Source: Pantoea vagans
GTDB taxonomy: Bacteria; Pseudomonadota; Gammaproteobacteria; Enterobacterales; Enterobacteriaceae
Assembly (NCBI RefSeq): GCF_004792415.1
Contig: NZ_CP038854.1
Coordinates: 495,693-559,692 of the forward strand
Direction: 5' to 3'
Length of the DNA stretch: 64,000 bases
A program made the translations under genes and the position numbers. Shown one piece after another: positions 1-7,086 of the stretch (position 1 is the stretch's first letter; each line of letters begins with the position of its first letter). Below the pieces are notes generated by a model that was given only the letters and a program-made list of their open reading frames with translations, did not search any database and had not been told where the DNA came from.

Positions 1-612
1 CGTTACGGTATTGCGGTTCCTGAAGCGGTTCGCAGAGTGCTGAACCAGCCCGCCAGTCCGCTGGAAAACGCAGTGAACAGTGAAGTCAGGCTGATCGCGG
101 CACCTGCGCTGGCGTTGCAGGCGGCGGCGCAGGCCGCACGCCTGCACGGGCTGACGCCGCTGATTCTGGGGGACGCAATAGAGGGTGAAAGCCGTGAAGT
201 GGCGGTGGTGATGGCCGGTATCGCCAGATCGGTGAAGCAGCATGGTCAGCCGGTTCGTGGTCCTGCGCTGCTATTGTCGGGAGGTGAGACTACCGTGACG
301 GTCAGGCAGGGTCAGGCTGGAAAAGGGGGACGTAACACCGAGTTTCTGCTCAGCCTTGCCTGTGCATTGCAGGGTCAGGAGGGTATCTGGGCCATCGCTG
401 GTGACAGTGACGGTATTGATGGCACAGAAGATGCGGCAGGGGCGATAGTCTTTCCCGACACACTCACACGCGGCAAACTGAGCGGCCTTAATGCGCTTAA
501 CTCTCTCGATGACCATGACAGTTACAGCTATTTTCACGCGCTGGATGATCTGCTGATAACCGGTCCTACGTTAACAAACGTCAACGATATCCGGGCAATC
601 CTGATTGCGTAA
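1..612 (+). CDS. Glycerate 2-kinase / hydroxypyruvate reductase (MOFRL family), C-terminal part
   Basis: The reading frame is open from the first base of the window, so the gene starts upstream and only about 203 C-terminal codons are seen (family members run to about 420 residues). The visible part carries MOFRL-family blocks: SGGETTVTV, a GKGGRNTEFLLSLA stretch and AGDSDGIDGTEDAAGA. The family phosphorylates glycerate to 2-phosphoglycerate in glyoxylate and tartrate catabolism; TtuD-type proteins were first named hydroxypyruvate reductases. A GTG at 37 could be mistaken for a start, but the upstream codons continue the protein. A strong terminator follows directly. Family call is firm, exact substrate is inferred. 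Confidence 0.85.
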   Translation, partial: RYGIAVPEAVRRVLNQPASPLENAVNSEVRLIAAPALALQAAAQAARLHGLTPLILGDAIEGESREVAVVMAGIARSVKQHGQPVRGPALLLSGGETTVTVRQGQAGKGGRNTEFLLSLACALQGQEGIWAIAGDSDGIDGTEDAAGAIVFPDTLTRGKLSGLNALNSLDDHDSYSYFHALDDLLITGPTLTNVNDIRAILIA

Positions 613-616
613 GCGT

Positions 617-650
617 GTCGCTCTCCCGCGTGCCGGGAGAGCGACGTTTT
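617..650 (+). terminator. Rho-independent terminator after glycerate kinase gene
   Basis: A perfect 12-bp stem (617-628 with 634-645, arm GTCGCTCTCCCG), a 5-base loop and a GTTTT tail start four bases after the stop codon of the preceding gene. Confidence 0.85.
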
Positions 651-751
651 ATCCGTTAACGCAGATTACTGCCCTGGCCATTCAGGAACAGGCTGGCTGA
701 CGGGCCGACTCATTTCAGCCATACAATCAAAAACACAGACTGACCGTCTGG

Positions 752-796
752 TGCACGTTTTGGCCAGGCTACTCGTCTTTAAGGCCAAAACGTGCA
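752..796. repeat. 14-bp perfect inverted repeat in convergent intergenic region
   Basis: Arms TGCACGTTTTGGCC (752-765) and its exact complement (783-796) flank a 17-base spacer, between the end of the glycerate kinase gene and the end of the anti-sigma gene. It lacks a U-tract on either side, so it is not a standard terminator. It could be an RNA 3' end structure or a protein site; no function can be assigned. Confidence 0.6.
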
Positions 797-835
797 TTGA
801 CGGCCAGCCGGCAGATAAATCCCTGCTGATGAGGG

Positions 836-1513
836 TTAAAGCAGCGTGACTTTGCCCTGGAAAATCACCGGCCCGGACGGCCCGCTGAGTTTAGAACCAC
901 CCACAGGCTCCAGACTTATCGCCAGTATGGTCTTATTATCCAGCTCTCCGGAAGGCAACTTAAAAGCGTTACTGTCACGGTGATCGATCAGTCCCAGTGA
1001 TTGTGGCGGAGCACTGCCCTTAATCAGCCACAGCTGTAAATTTTTGTTTTCTGGCAGCGTGACGTTCAGTGCAGAAACCTGAATTAATGACGCGCGCTTG
1101 TCCAGACTCACAACAAACTGTGCATCAGGCTGCGCGCCGCTGAGTACCGCGATCGGCTGCAGCGCGTGTGTCGCATCAGGCTTCGTCACCCAGCTAAATA
1201 CGAGGATGCCGGTCATTGCCGCGGCGAGGCCCCAGCCGAGCCAGAATCCGGGATGCTGCTGTTTGCGTTTTTTGACGGGGATGCCAGGTTTCCGCTCAAG
1301 ATCCTGCGCAATCTGCTGCCAGAGTGCAGAAGGCGGGGCGACCTCCTGAGTCGTCAGGTCAATGCCACTGAACGCGTTCTGCCAGCGCACTACTTCTGCG
1401 GCAAAGGCTGCATCGTCATTAAAGCGTTTATCCAGCTGTTGCCGGGTGTCAGCGTCCGTTAGCCCAAGCACATATTCCGCGGCAGTGAGATCATCATTTT
1501 CCTGACCAGTCAT
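836..1513 (-). CDS. Anti-sigma factor, RskA family
   Basis: A 225-residue single-pass membrane protein. The N-terminal about 80 residues would lie in the cytoplasm and bind the sigma factor; one transmembrane segment at about residues 90-109 (GFWLGWGLAAAMTGILVF) is followed by a periplasmic RskA-type domain. No HXXXCXXC zinc motif is seen, as in RskA-like rather than ZAS anti-sigma factors. The ATG at 1513 is chosen because it overlaps the sigma stop codon (TTATGA), implying translational coupling; a GTG four codons upstream is an alternative. It presumably holds the neighbouring ECF sigma factor inactive until an envelope signal arrives. Confidence 0.85.
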   Translation of the reverse strand: MTGQENDDLTAAEYVLGLTDADTRQQLDKRFNDDAAFAAEVVRWQNAFSGIDLTTQEVAPPSALWQQIAQDLERKPGIPVKKRKQQHPGFWLGWGLAAAMTGILVFSWVTKPDATHALQPIAVLSGAQPDAQFVVSLDKRASLIQVSALNVTLPENKNLQLWLIKGSAPPQSLGLIDHRDSNAFKLPSGELDNKTILAISLEPVGGSKLSGPSGPVIFQGKVTLL

Positions 1514-2058
1514 AAGCCTATGCACTCCCGAAGATGGGTTAACGCGCGACGGATCCAGCTTTTTACCGTGCCTTCGGGCTGGCTCATGGAGAGTGCGATC
1601 TCACTCTGTGACAGACCACGATAATAGGCGAGCGAAAGGCTTTGTCGCTGTTCTGACGGTAACTGCGCCATACAGTGCTGAAGGCGGCGCGCCTCTGCCG
1701 GACTGTCGTCTGAGGGACGTGAACGCTCAAAACCCGCTTCCGCTTCGCTGATTTCCTCTATCGAACAGCATCTGTTCTCATGTTTACGCAGAAAATCGAT
1801 CGCTCTGTTTCTGGCAATGTGACTGAGCCAGATAAGCGGTTCACTGCGCTTGTGGTCGTAGTAGTTTGCCGACTGCCAGATTTGAATAAAGGTGTCGTGG
1901 AGGATCTCTTCTGCCCAGTCGCGCCGTCTGACCATACGCAGAATAATGCCGTAAAGCCGGGGTGAGAGGACGTGATAGAGCCGCGCCAGCGCAGATTTAT
2001 CGCCGCAGGCAATCTGGTTCATTAAGTCAGCCTGAATATGAGGCACAGTTTTTGTCAT
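1510..2058 (-). CDS. ECF RNA polymerase sigma factor (SigK-like)
   Basis: A 182-residue sigma-70 factor with only regions 2 and 4. Region 2 spans roughly residues 20-95 (RDWAEEILHDTFIQIWQ), region 4 roughly 120-178 (helix-turn-helix LSQSEIALSMSQPEGTVKSWIRRAL). The ATG at 2058 is chosen because AGGGA lies five bases upstream; a GTG at 2085 has no ribosome site. The gene is followed by its anti-sigma gene with a 4-base overlap and preceded by a fasciclin gene on the same strand. Association of SigK-type sigma, RskA and fasciclin genes is known in other bacteria, which supports a shared regulon. Confidence 0.9.
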   Translation of the reverse strand: MTKTVPHIQADLMNQIACGDKSALARLYHVLSPRLYGIILRMVRRRDWAEEILHDTFIQIWQSANYYDHKRSEPLIWLSHIARNRAIDFLRKHENRCCSIEEISEAEAGFERSRPSDDSPAEARRLQHCMAQLPSEQRQSLSLAYYRGLSQSEIALSMSQPEGTVKSWIRRALTHLRECIGL

Positions 2059-2075
2059 CGGCTTCCCTGTTAAAG

Positions 2076-2102
2076 GTGTAGCCACGGTATCAGTGGCTAC
2101 AC
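2076..2102 (-). promoter_or_regulatory. Hairpin between fasciclin and sigma genes
   Basis: A perfect 10-bp inverted repeat (GTGTAGCCAC at 2076-2085, complement at 2093-2102) with a 7-base loop sits in the 61-base gap between the fasciclin stop and the sigma start. There is no U-run after it, so it may lower read-through or protect the 3' end of the fasciclin message rather than stop transcription outright. Confidence 0.5.
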
Positions 2103-2119
2103 ACAGTATAGGTAACGCT

Positions 2120-2680
2120 TTACGGCATCAGCACGGTATCGATAACGTCAATGACGCCGTTACTCTGATTCACATCATAAGTGGTAATGTTAGCGACATT
2201 GCCCTGAGCATCTTTAAGCTGAATGTTGTGCGGGCCGTTTGCCATCACCCACAGGGAGGCGCCATTTACCGTTTTCAGCTCCGCTTTGCCTCCACCCGAT
2301 TTGATTTTTTTCTCCAGTGCTTTCATGTCCAGTTTTCCTGCGACCACGTGATAGGTCAGAACGCTGGTGAGCTTCTGTTTGTTCTCTGGCTTAAGCAGAG
2401 AGTCGACGGTGCCCTGCGGCAATTTTGCAAAGGCGGCATTGGTCGGCGCAAAAACGGTAAATGGCCCCTTCCCTTCGAGCGTCGGAACCAGACCGGCGGC
2501 CTTAACAGCCGCGACCAGCGTAGTGTGATCTTTCGAGTTAACAGCATTCTCAACAATATTTTTTGACGGGTACATGGCAGCGCCACCGACCATGACCGTA
2601 TCGCTGTCCATGGATGCCGCATAGGTGGCACCGCTGAAAACTAATGCAGAAAAAAGCAGAGTTGGCAGGAATGGTTTCAT
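2120..2680 (-). CDS. Secreted fasciclin (FAS1) domain protein
   Basis: A 186-residue protein with a signal peptide (hydrophobic LLFSALVFSGATYA, cleavage near residue 22) and one FAS1 domain over about residues 50-185. The two FAS1 landmarks are present: TVFAPTNAAFAKLP (H1) and VLTYHVVAGKL (H2). FAS1 domains mediate adhesion; the protein is expected in the periplasm or outside the cell. The ATG at 2680 has GAGGGAAG upstream; an in-frame start five codons earlier lacks one. It is the first gene of a likely operon with the ECF sigma and anti-sigma genes and is a likely target of that sigma factor. Confidence 0.88.
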   Translation of the reverse strand: MKPFLPTLLFSALVFSGATYAASMDSDTVMVGGAAMYPSKNIVENAVNSKDHTTLVAAVKAAGLVPTLEGKGPFTVFAPTNAAFAKLPQGTVDSLLKPENKQKLTSVLTYHVVAGKLDMKALEKKIKSGGGKAELKTVNGASLWVMANGPHNIQLKDAQGNVANITTYDVNQSNGVIDVIDTVLMP

Positions 2681-2731
2681 TTTCACTTCCCTCATTGAGT
2701 TTGCAGACAGGGCCGATGTGCCCTTATCTGT

Positions 2732-2760
2732 TAATACGAATGAGTGAAGAAAACGGATGC
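2732..2760 (-). promoter_or_regulatory. Candidate ECF-type promoter upstream of fasciclin operon
   Basis: Reading on the minus strand, GCATCC (2760-2755) is followed after 16 bases by CGTATTA (2738-2732). This two-block layout with an AACC/ATCC-like -35 and CGTA-like -10 resembles ECF promoters, 51 bases before the fasciclin start codon. The -35 block is also one arm of a 10-bp inverted repeat (2751-2760 with 2786-2795). Inferred only from spacing and context. Confidence 0.35.
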
Positions 2761-2809
2761 AAAAATTTTTAATTATTTTCTTCCGGCATCCGTTTACGGC
2801 ACGAACAGA

Positions 2810-3211
2810 TTATTTTTGTTGTTCCGGAATGCGGGCAATCACCTTGATTTCAAAATCAAATCCCGCCAGCCAGGTGACCCCTACCGCTGTCCAGTTAGGG
2901 TAAGGCGGCTGCGGAAAAATGGACTGCTTCACCTGCATGATGGTTTCAAACTGGTTCTCCGGATCGGTGTGGAACGTGGTGACATCAACCAGGTCGTCAA
3001 AAGTGCAGCCTGCTGCCGCGAGCGTGGCCGCCAGATTTTCAAACGCCAGGTTAACCTGAGCAGCAAAATCGGGTTCGGGCGTGCCGTCAGCACGGCTGCC
3101 CACCTGACCGGAGACAAACAGCAGATCGCCTGAGCGGATGGCAGCAGAATAACCATGCTGCTCATACAGGGCATGACGGTTAGCGGGGAAAACAGGTTCG
3201 CGCGTAATCAT
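2810..3211 (-). CDS. Rid family (YjgF/YER057c/UK114) protein
   Basis: A 133-residue Rid-fold protein (GDLLFVSGQVG near the N-terminus, TAVGVTWLAGFDFEIKVIA at the C-terminus). True RidA enzymes hydrolyse 2-aminoacrylate-type imines using an arginine just before the last strand; here that position falls in TWLAG, so the catalytic arginine appears absent and the protein is better called a Rid-subfamily member. ATG 3211 has AAAGGAA six bases upstream; the longer frame to 3301 runs through regulator operators and is rejected. It is transcribed divergently from a TetR gene across three copies of one palindrome, so it is the probable target of that repressor. Confidence 0.85.
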   Translation of the reverse strand: MITREPVFPANRHALYEQHGYSAAIRSGDLLFVSGQVGSRADGTPEPDFAAQVNLAFENLAATLAAAGCTFDDLVDVTTFHTDPENQFETIMQVKQSIFPQPPYPNWTAVGVTWLAGFDFEIKVIARIPEQQK

Positions 3212-3274
3212 AGTGGTTCCTTTCATAGCGTCAGTCGGGAAAGCAGGATGCGGCGTACACAGGATTGATTTAAT

Positions 3275-3339
3275 ATACGCGGCGTATGTCACATTAATCA
3301 CGCATACGTCGCGTATGTCAAATAATATACGAGGCGTAT
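3275..3339. promoter_or_regulatory. Three operators ATACG-N3-CGTAT for the adjacent TetR regulator
   Basis: Three 13-bp palindromes of form ATACG-N3-CGTAT lie at 3275-3287, 3304-3316 and 3327-3339, all within the 143-base gap between the divergent Rid and tetR genes. The last ends 15 bases before the tetR start and directly precedes its ribosome site. Centre distances are 29 and 23 bases. This is direct sequence evidence for a repressor acting on both promoters. Confidence 0.85.
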
Positions 3340-3354
3340 GTGAAAGGAGAGCTT

Positions 3355-3948
3355 ATGGCCGCTAAACGTCGCGCTGAAACAATGGAAGAGAACCGTGCAA
3401 AGCTGATTGCAGCAGCGCGCACCGCATTTGCTGAAAAAGGGTTTGCGGCGGCATCTATGGATGAACTGACGGCCAGCGTGGGCCTGACCCGTGGTGCGCT
3501 TTACCATAATTTCGGCGATAAAAAGGGGCTGCTGGCGGCGGTCGTGGCACAGGTTGATGGTGAGATGGCACAGCGGGCTAAAGCAGCCGCATCCGGCGTG
3601 GCAGATGGATGGGAGAAGCTGGTGGCAGAAGGCATCGCCTATATTCAGTTAGCCATGGAGGCCGAAGTGCAGCGTATTGTGCTGCGCGATGGCCCGGCAT
3701 TTCTGGGTGATCCCGCGCAATGGCCCAGCCAGAACAGCTGTCTGGAAGCCACGCGCGAAACGATTGTGAAGCTGACCGTAAGCGGAACAATCAAGCCGGT
3801 AGACGCCGATGCCGCCGCGCATCTGCTGAATAGCGCAGCACTGAATGCCGCCCTCTGGGTCGGCTCCAGCAGTGACCCGGAAAAGGCACTGCCAAAGATG
3901 ATCGAGGTGTTCACCCAGCTGGCGGGCGGCCTGCGCCAGAGTTATTAA
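3355..3948 (+). CDS. TetR/AcrR family transcriptional repressor
   Basis: A 197-residue regulator with an N-terminal TetR helix-turn-helix (about residues 12-58: AARTAFAEKGFAAASMDELTASVGLTRGALYHNFGDK, in two parts) and a ligand-binding helical C-terminal domain. ATG 3355 is preferred over GTG 3340 because AAGGAG at 3344-3349 is correctly spaced from it. Three ATACG-N3-CGTAT operators upstream suggest autorepression and control of the divergent Rid gene. The ligand is unknown. Confidence 0.9.
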   Translation: MAAKRRAETMEENRAKLIAAARTAFAEKGFAAASMDELTASVGLTRGALYHNFGDKKGLLAAVVAQVDGEMAQRAKAAASGVADGWEKLVAEGIAYIQLAMEAEVQRIVLRDGPAFLGDPAQWPSQNSCLEATRETIVKLTVSGTIKPVDADAAAHLLNSAALNAALWVGSSSDPEKALPKMIEVFTQLAGGLRQSY

Positions 3949-4012
3949 TCCTGAACATGGCTTCAAACGATAGCTATCAGTGCTGAAGCCAGATTGCATG
4001 ATCCCGGTTATT

Positions 4013-4792
4013 CTAGCCTGCATTGCGCTCAAAGTGGCTGTTCACAAAGGCACGGCAGCGCGGCGAAATCGGATCGAGGAACACCTGTTCCGGCGAACCC
4101 GACTCCTCAATCATCCCCTGATGCAGAAACACCGCTTTGTTCGACACATCACGCGCAAAGCCCATTTCATGGGTCACGATAATCATGGTGCGCCCTTCTT
4201 CTGCCAGACTGCGGATCACCCGCAGTACTTCACCCACCAGCTCCGGATCCAGCGCAGAGGTCGGCTCATCAAACAGGATCGCTTTCGGCTGCTGCGCCAG
4301 CGCCCGGGCAATCGCCACGCGCTGCTGCTGTCCGCCTGACAGCTGCGACGGCCAGGCGTCGCGTTTTGCGTAAAGCCCCACTTTATGCAGCAGCGCTTCG
4401 GCTTTTTCAATCGCCTCTTTATGGCTGCGCTTCTGCACATGAACCGGCGCTTCAATGATGTTCTGCATCACCGTTTTATGCGGCCACAGATTGAAGCTCT
4501 GAAACACAAAGCCAAGCTGCATCCGCATCAGCTTGATGCGACGGCGCTGCTCACGACTCAGTTTTTCGTCGGCGTTATCCAGCGTGACGTTTATCTCGCC
4601 GACCGCAATTTCACCCGCCTGCGGCACTTCAAGAAACGGGATGCAGCGTAGCAGCGTACTTTTTCCTGAGCCGCTGGCACCAATCAGCGAAATCACATCG
4701 CCATCCTGCGCGGTCAGGCTGATGTCGTGCAGCACTTCGTGTCCCGCATAACTCTTTCTGAGATGACTCAGCATGATAGTAGGTGCGGTCAT
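4013..4792 (-). CDS. Amino-acid ABC transporter ATP-binding protein (HisP/GlnQ type)
   Basis: A 259-residue ATPase with Walker A GASGSGKSTLL near residue 40, signature LSGGQQQRVAIARAL, Walker B AILFDEPTSALDPE and an H-loop (IIVTHEMGFA), typical of polar amino-acid importers. The ATG overlaps the stop of the upstream permease (ATGA), so it is the last gene of the operon that runs from the amidohydrolase through binding protein and two permeases. It energises uptake at the inner membrane. Confidence 0.93.
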   Translation of the reverse strand: MTAPTIMLSHLRKSYAGHEVLHDISLTAQDGDVISLIGASGSGKSTLLRCIPFLEVPQAGEIAVGEINVTLDNADEKLSREQRRRIKLMRMQLGFVFQSFNLWPHKTVMQNIIEAPVHVQKRSHKEAIEKAEALLHKVGLYAKRDAWPSQLSGGQQQRVAIARALAQQPKAILFDEPTSALDPELVGEVLRVIRSLAEEGRTMIIVTHEMGFARDVSNKAVFLHQGMIEESGSPEQVFLDPISPRCRAFVNSHFERNAG

Positions 4793-5475
4793 GATCTTGC
4801 TCCGAAATAGTAAGGTGATAAGCGTCGTTCCAGCATCGATACGCCTTTGCTGACCAGCATGGTCAGTATCAGGTAGATCACCGCCGCGCTCAGGAACACT
4901 TCCAGCGCCCGGAACGTGGAGGAAACAATTGAGTCGGCAATGCCGGTCATTTCCATCAGGCTGATGGTGCTGACCAGCGACGTCGCTTTAATCATCGAGA
5001 TAATTTCATTGCTGTAAGCTGGCAGCGCCTGACGAATCGCAATCGGTAAGGTAATGCGGGTAAAGATCTTGTATGACGACATGCCCGAGACCTTAGCCGC
5101 CTCCAGCGACTGCTGGCTGACGGCACGCAGTCCGCCGCGCAGAATTTCCGAGGTGTAAGCCGCATCGTTAAGGATCAGCGCCAGCAAGCCGCACCAGTAG
5201 GGATCGCGCAGCAGCGGCCAGAACAGGCTGTCGCGCACTGCCGGTAAACTGCCGAGGCCGTAATAGACCATAAAAATCTGGATCAGCAATGGCGTACCGC
5301 GAAACAGCCAGACGTAGAAACGGCAGAACAGGCTGCCGACGCGCGTCATGCGCAGCAGGTTAAGCAGCAATGCCAGCACGCCGCCCCCCAGCAGCGAGAG
5401 CAGCGCCAGATTGATCGTCAGCGGCAATCCTTTCAGCAGCGCCAGCAGCGTCTGCTGTAAAAACATCATATCCAC
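4789..5475 (-). CDS. Amino-acid ABC transporter permease (HisM type)
   Basis: A 228-residue inner-membrane permease with about five hydrophobic segments and the EAA loop (EAAKVSGMSSYKIFTRITLP) that docks the ATPase. Start GTG at 5475 is supported by AAGGAG five bases upstream. It lies nine bases after the other permease and overlaps the ATPase start by four bases. The pair of related permeases (this and the next) is the usual HisQ/HisM heterodimer. Confidence 0.92.
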   Translation of the reverse strand: MDMMFLQQTLLALLKGLPLTINLALLSLLGGGVLALLLNLLRMTRVGSLFCRFYVWLFRGTPLLIQIFMVYYGLGSLPAVRDSLFWPLLRDPYWCGLLALILNDAAYTSEILRGGLRAVSQQSLEAAKVSGMSSYKIFTRITLPIAIRQALPAYSNEIISMIKATSLVSTISLMEMTGIADSIVSSTFRALEVFLSAAVIYLILTMLVSKGVSMLERRLSPYYFGARS

Positions 5476-5484
5476 GTGGACTCC

Positions 5485-6210
5485 TTATCCCTTCACGCGC
5501 TGTTGACCGCGCATTGCAAACTTTTCCACGTAGCGGAAAACCATATCGGAACAGGTGGTGATAATCAGGTAGATCACCGCACCCACGCTGTAGAAGAAAA
5601 AGGACATCTGAGTGGAGTTGGCTGCGGTCGAGACCTGGTTCATGGTTTCCACCAGCCCGGTGACTGAGACCAGCGCCGACTCTTTGATCACCGATTGCCA
5701 CTGGTTACCCATACCCGGCAGCGCAGTGCGTAACGCCTGTGGCACGATAATGCGGCGAAACATCATCAGCCGTCCCATGCCGGTCACGGTCGCCGCTTCC
5801 AGTGTACCGCCCGGAATGGCGTAGAACGCGCCGCGAAATACGCCGCTCTGATAGGCACCGGAGATCAGCCCGATGGCGATTGCGCCCGCCACAAAACCGT
5901 TCACATCGAACGGCCCCTGGAAGCCCAGCGCGGTGCCTACCGTGGAGACCACCTGACGTCCACCGAAGTAGAAGAGGTAGATCACCAGCAGTTCCGGCAC
6001 GCCGCGAAACAGCGTGATGTAGCCTGCCGCCAGCCGCTGCTGCCAGCGCGAACCGGCAATCTGCATCCAGCAGAGCACGCTGCCCAACAGCGCACCCAGC
6101 AGCCAGGCGCAGAGCGACACGCTGACCGTGACGGCGGCGGCGTTAAGCAGCACGCCTCCCCAGCCCTCATCCCCGAAGCCCAGTATCTGCCAGTCAATAT
6201 TCATCAGCAT
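5485..6210 (-). CDS. Amino-acid ABC transporter permease (HisQ type)
   Basis: A 241-residue permease with the EAA motif EAATVTGMGRLMMFRRIIVP and several membrane spans. The start could be ATG 6210 or ATG 6204; neither has a strong ribosome site, which fits coupling to the binding-protein gene that ends six bases before. Forms the membrane channel with the next permease. Confidence 0.91.
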   Translation of the reverse strand: MLMNIDWQILGFGDEGWGGVLLNAAAVTVSVSLCAWLLGALLGSVLCWMQIAGSRWQQRLAAGYITLFRGVPELLVIYLFYFGGRQVVSTVGTALGFQGPFDVNGFVAGAIAIGLISGAYQSGVFRGAFYAIPGGTLEAATVTGMGRLMMFRRIIVPQALRTALPGMGNQWQSVIKESALVSVTGLVETMNQVSTAANSTQMSFFFYSVGAVIYLIITTCSDMVFRYVEKFAMRGQQRVKG

Positions 6211-6216
6211 CAGTGG

Positions 6217-7065
6217 TTACGCTTTTGGCGCGACATCTTCGCCAAACCATTTCATCGACAGTTTGCTGAGCGTGCCATCTTTGATCATCGAGTCCAGCGC
6301 CTGATTCAGCACCTGCTGCAGCTCGCTGTTGCCTTTACGCAGACCAATCGCCGAGCCTGCACCCAGCACACCACCCGAGAAGCCATAACCGCTGCTGCTG
6401 ATGGCATCGCTGTGTTTTTTCACAAAGGCATTGAGGTTGGTGCGTGAAGCCATGACGGCATCAACACGGCCATTCATCAGGTCAGCGAAGGTTTCAGGAC
6501 CGGCCTGATAGGTGCGGATAGTGGCAACATCACCCAGGTATTTCTGCAGGAAGTCCGCCTGAATAGTGGCGACCTGCACCGCAATGGTTTTGCCTTTAAA
6601 CGTGGTTTTCAGATCGTCGATTGCTTTTTTCATACCGGCGTCGTCATCCGCCGTCACCACCGTGCCGCTGCCTGGCAGCGTGGCGAGCGGGCTTTTTTTC
6701 GCGGTCACAAAGCTGGAGACGCTGACGGTGTACTGATGAGTAAAATCGATCGCTTCAGCGCGCTTTGGCGTCACCGTCACCGCATCTATCACCGCATCAT
6801 ATTTACCGTCGATCAGGCCCGGAATCATGCCTGACCACTTCTGGGCGATGATTTCATATTTAAAACCTGCACGCTTCGCCAGCTCCGCCACCATATCCGG
6901 CTCATAGCCAACGATTTTTCCACTCGGGGTCGTCTGGTTAAACGGAGGATAAGCCGCTTCGGTAGCAAACTTCAGGGTGCCGAAATCTTTCGCCTGGCTG
7001 AAGGCAGAAGTGGCGAGCAGCGCCACGGTCAGAGACGCCTTCAGGAGACGGTTACGCATCATCAT
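6217..7065 (-). CDS. Periplasmic amino-acid-binding protein of ABC transporter
   Basis: A 282-residue family 3 solute-binding protein. An N-terminal signal peptide (KASLTVALLATSAFSQA) precedes the mature domain starting near KDFGTLKFATEAAYPPF; the segment GYEPDMVAELAKRAG and later IDAVTVTPKRAE are characteristic of polar amino-acid binders. GAGG lies before ATG 7065; two further ATG codons follow at once. Its place behind an M20 acylamino-acid hydrolase suggests that the ligand could be an amino acid or an N-acyl/conjugated amino acid; ligand is not determinable from the sequence. Confidence 0.92.
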   Translation of the reverse strand: MMMRNRLLKASLTVALLATSAFSQAKDFGTLKFATEAAYPPFNQTTPSGKIVGYEPDMVAELAKRAGFKYEIIAQKWSGMIPGLIDGKYDAVIDAVTVTPKRAEAIDFTHQYTVSVSSFVTAKKSPLATLPGSGTVVTADDDAGMKKAIDDLKTTFKGKTIAVQVATIQADFLQKYLGDVATIRTYQAGPETFADLMNGRVDAVMASRTNLNAFVKKHSDAISSSGYGFSGGVLGAGSAIGLRKGNSELQQVLNQALDSMIKDGTLSKLSMKWFGEDVAPKA

Positions 7066-7086
7066 ATAAACCTCATGTCTTTATTA

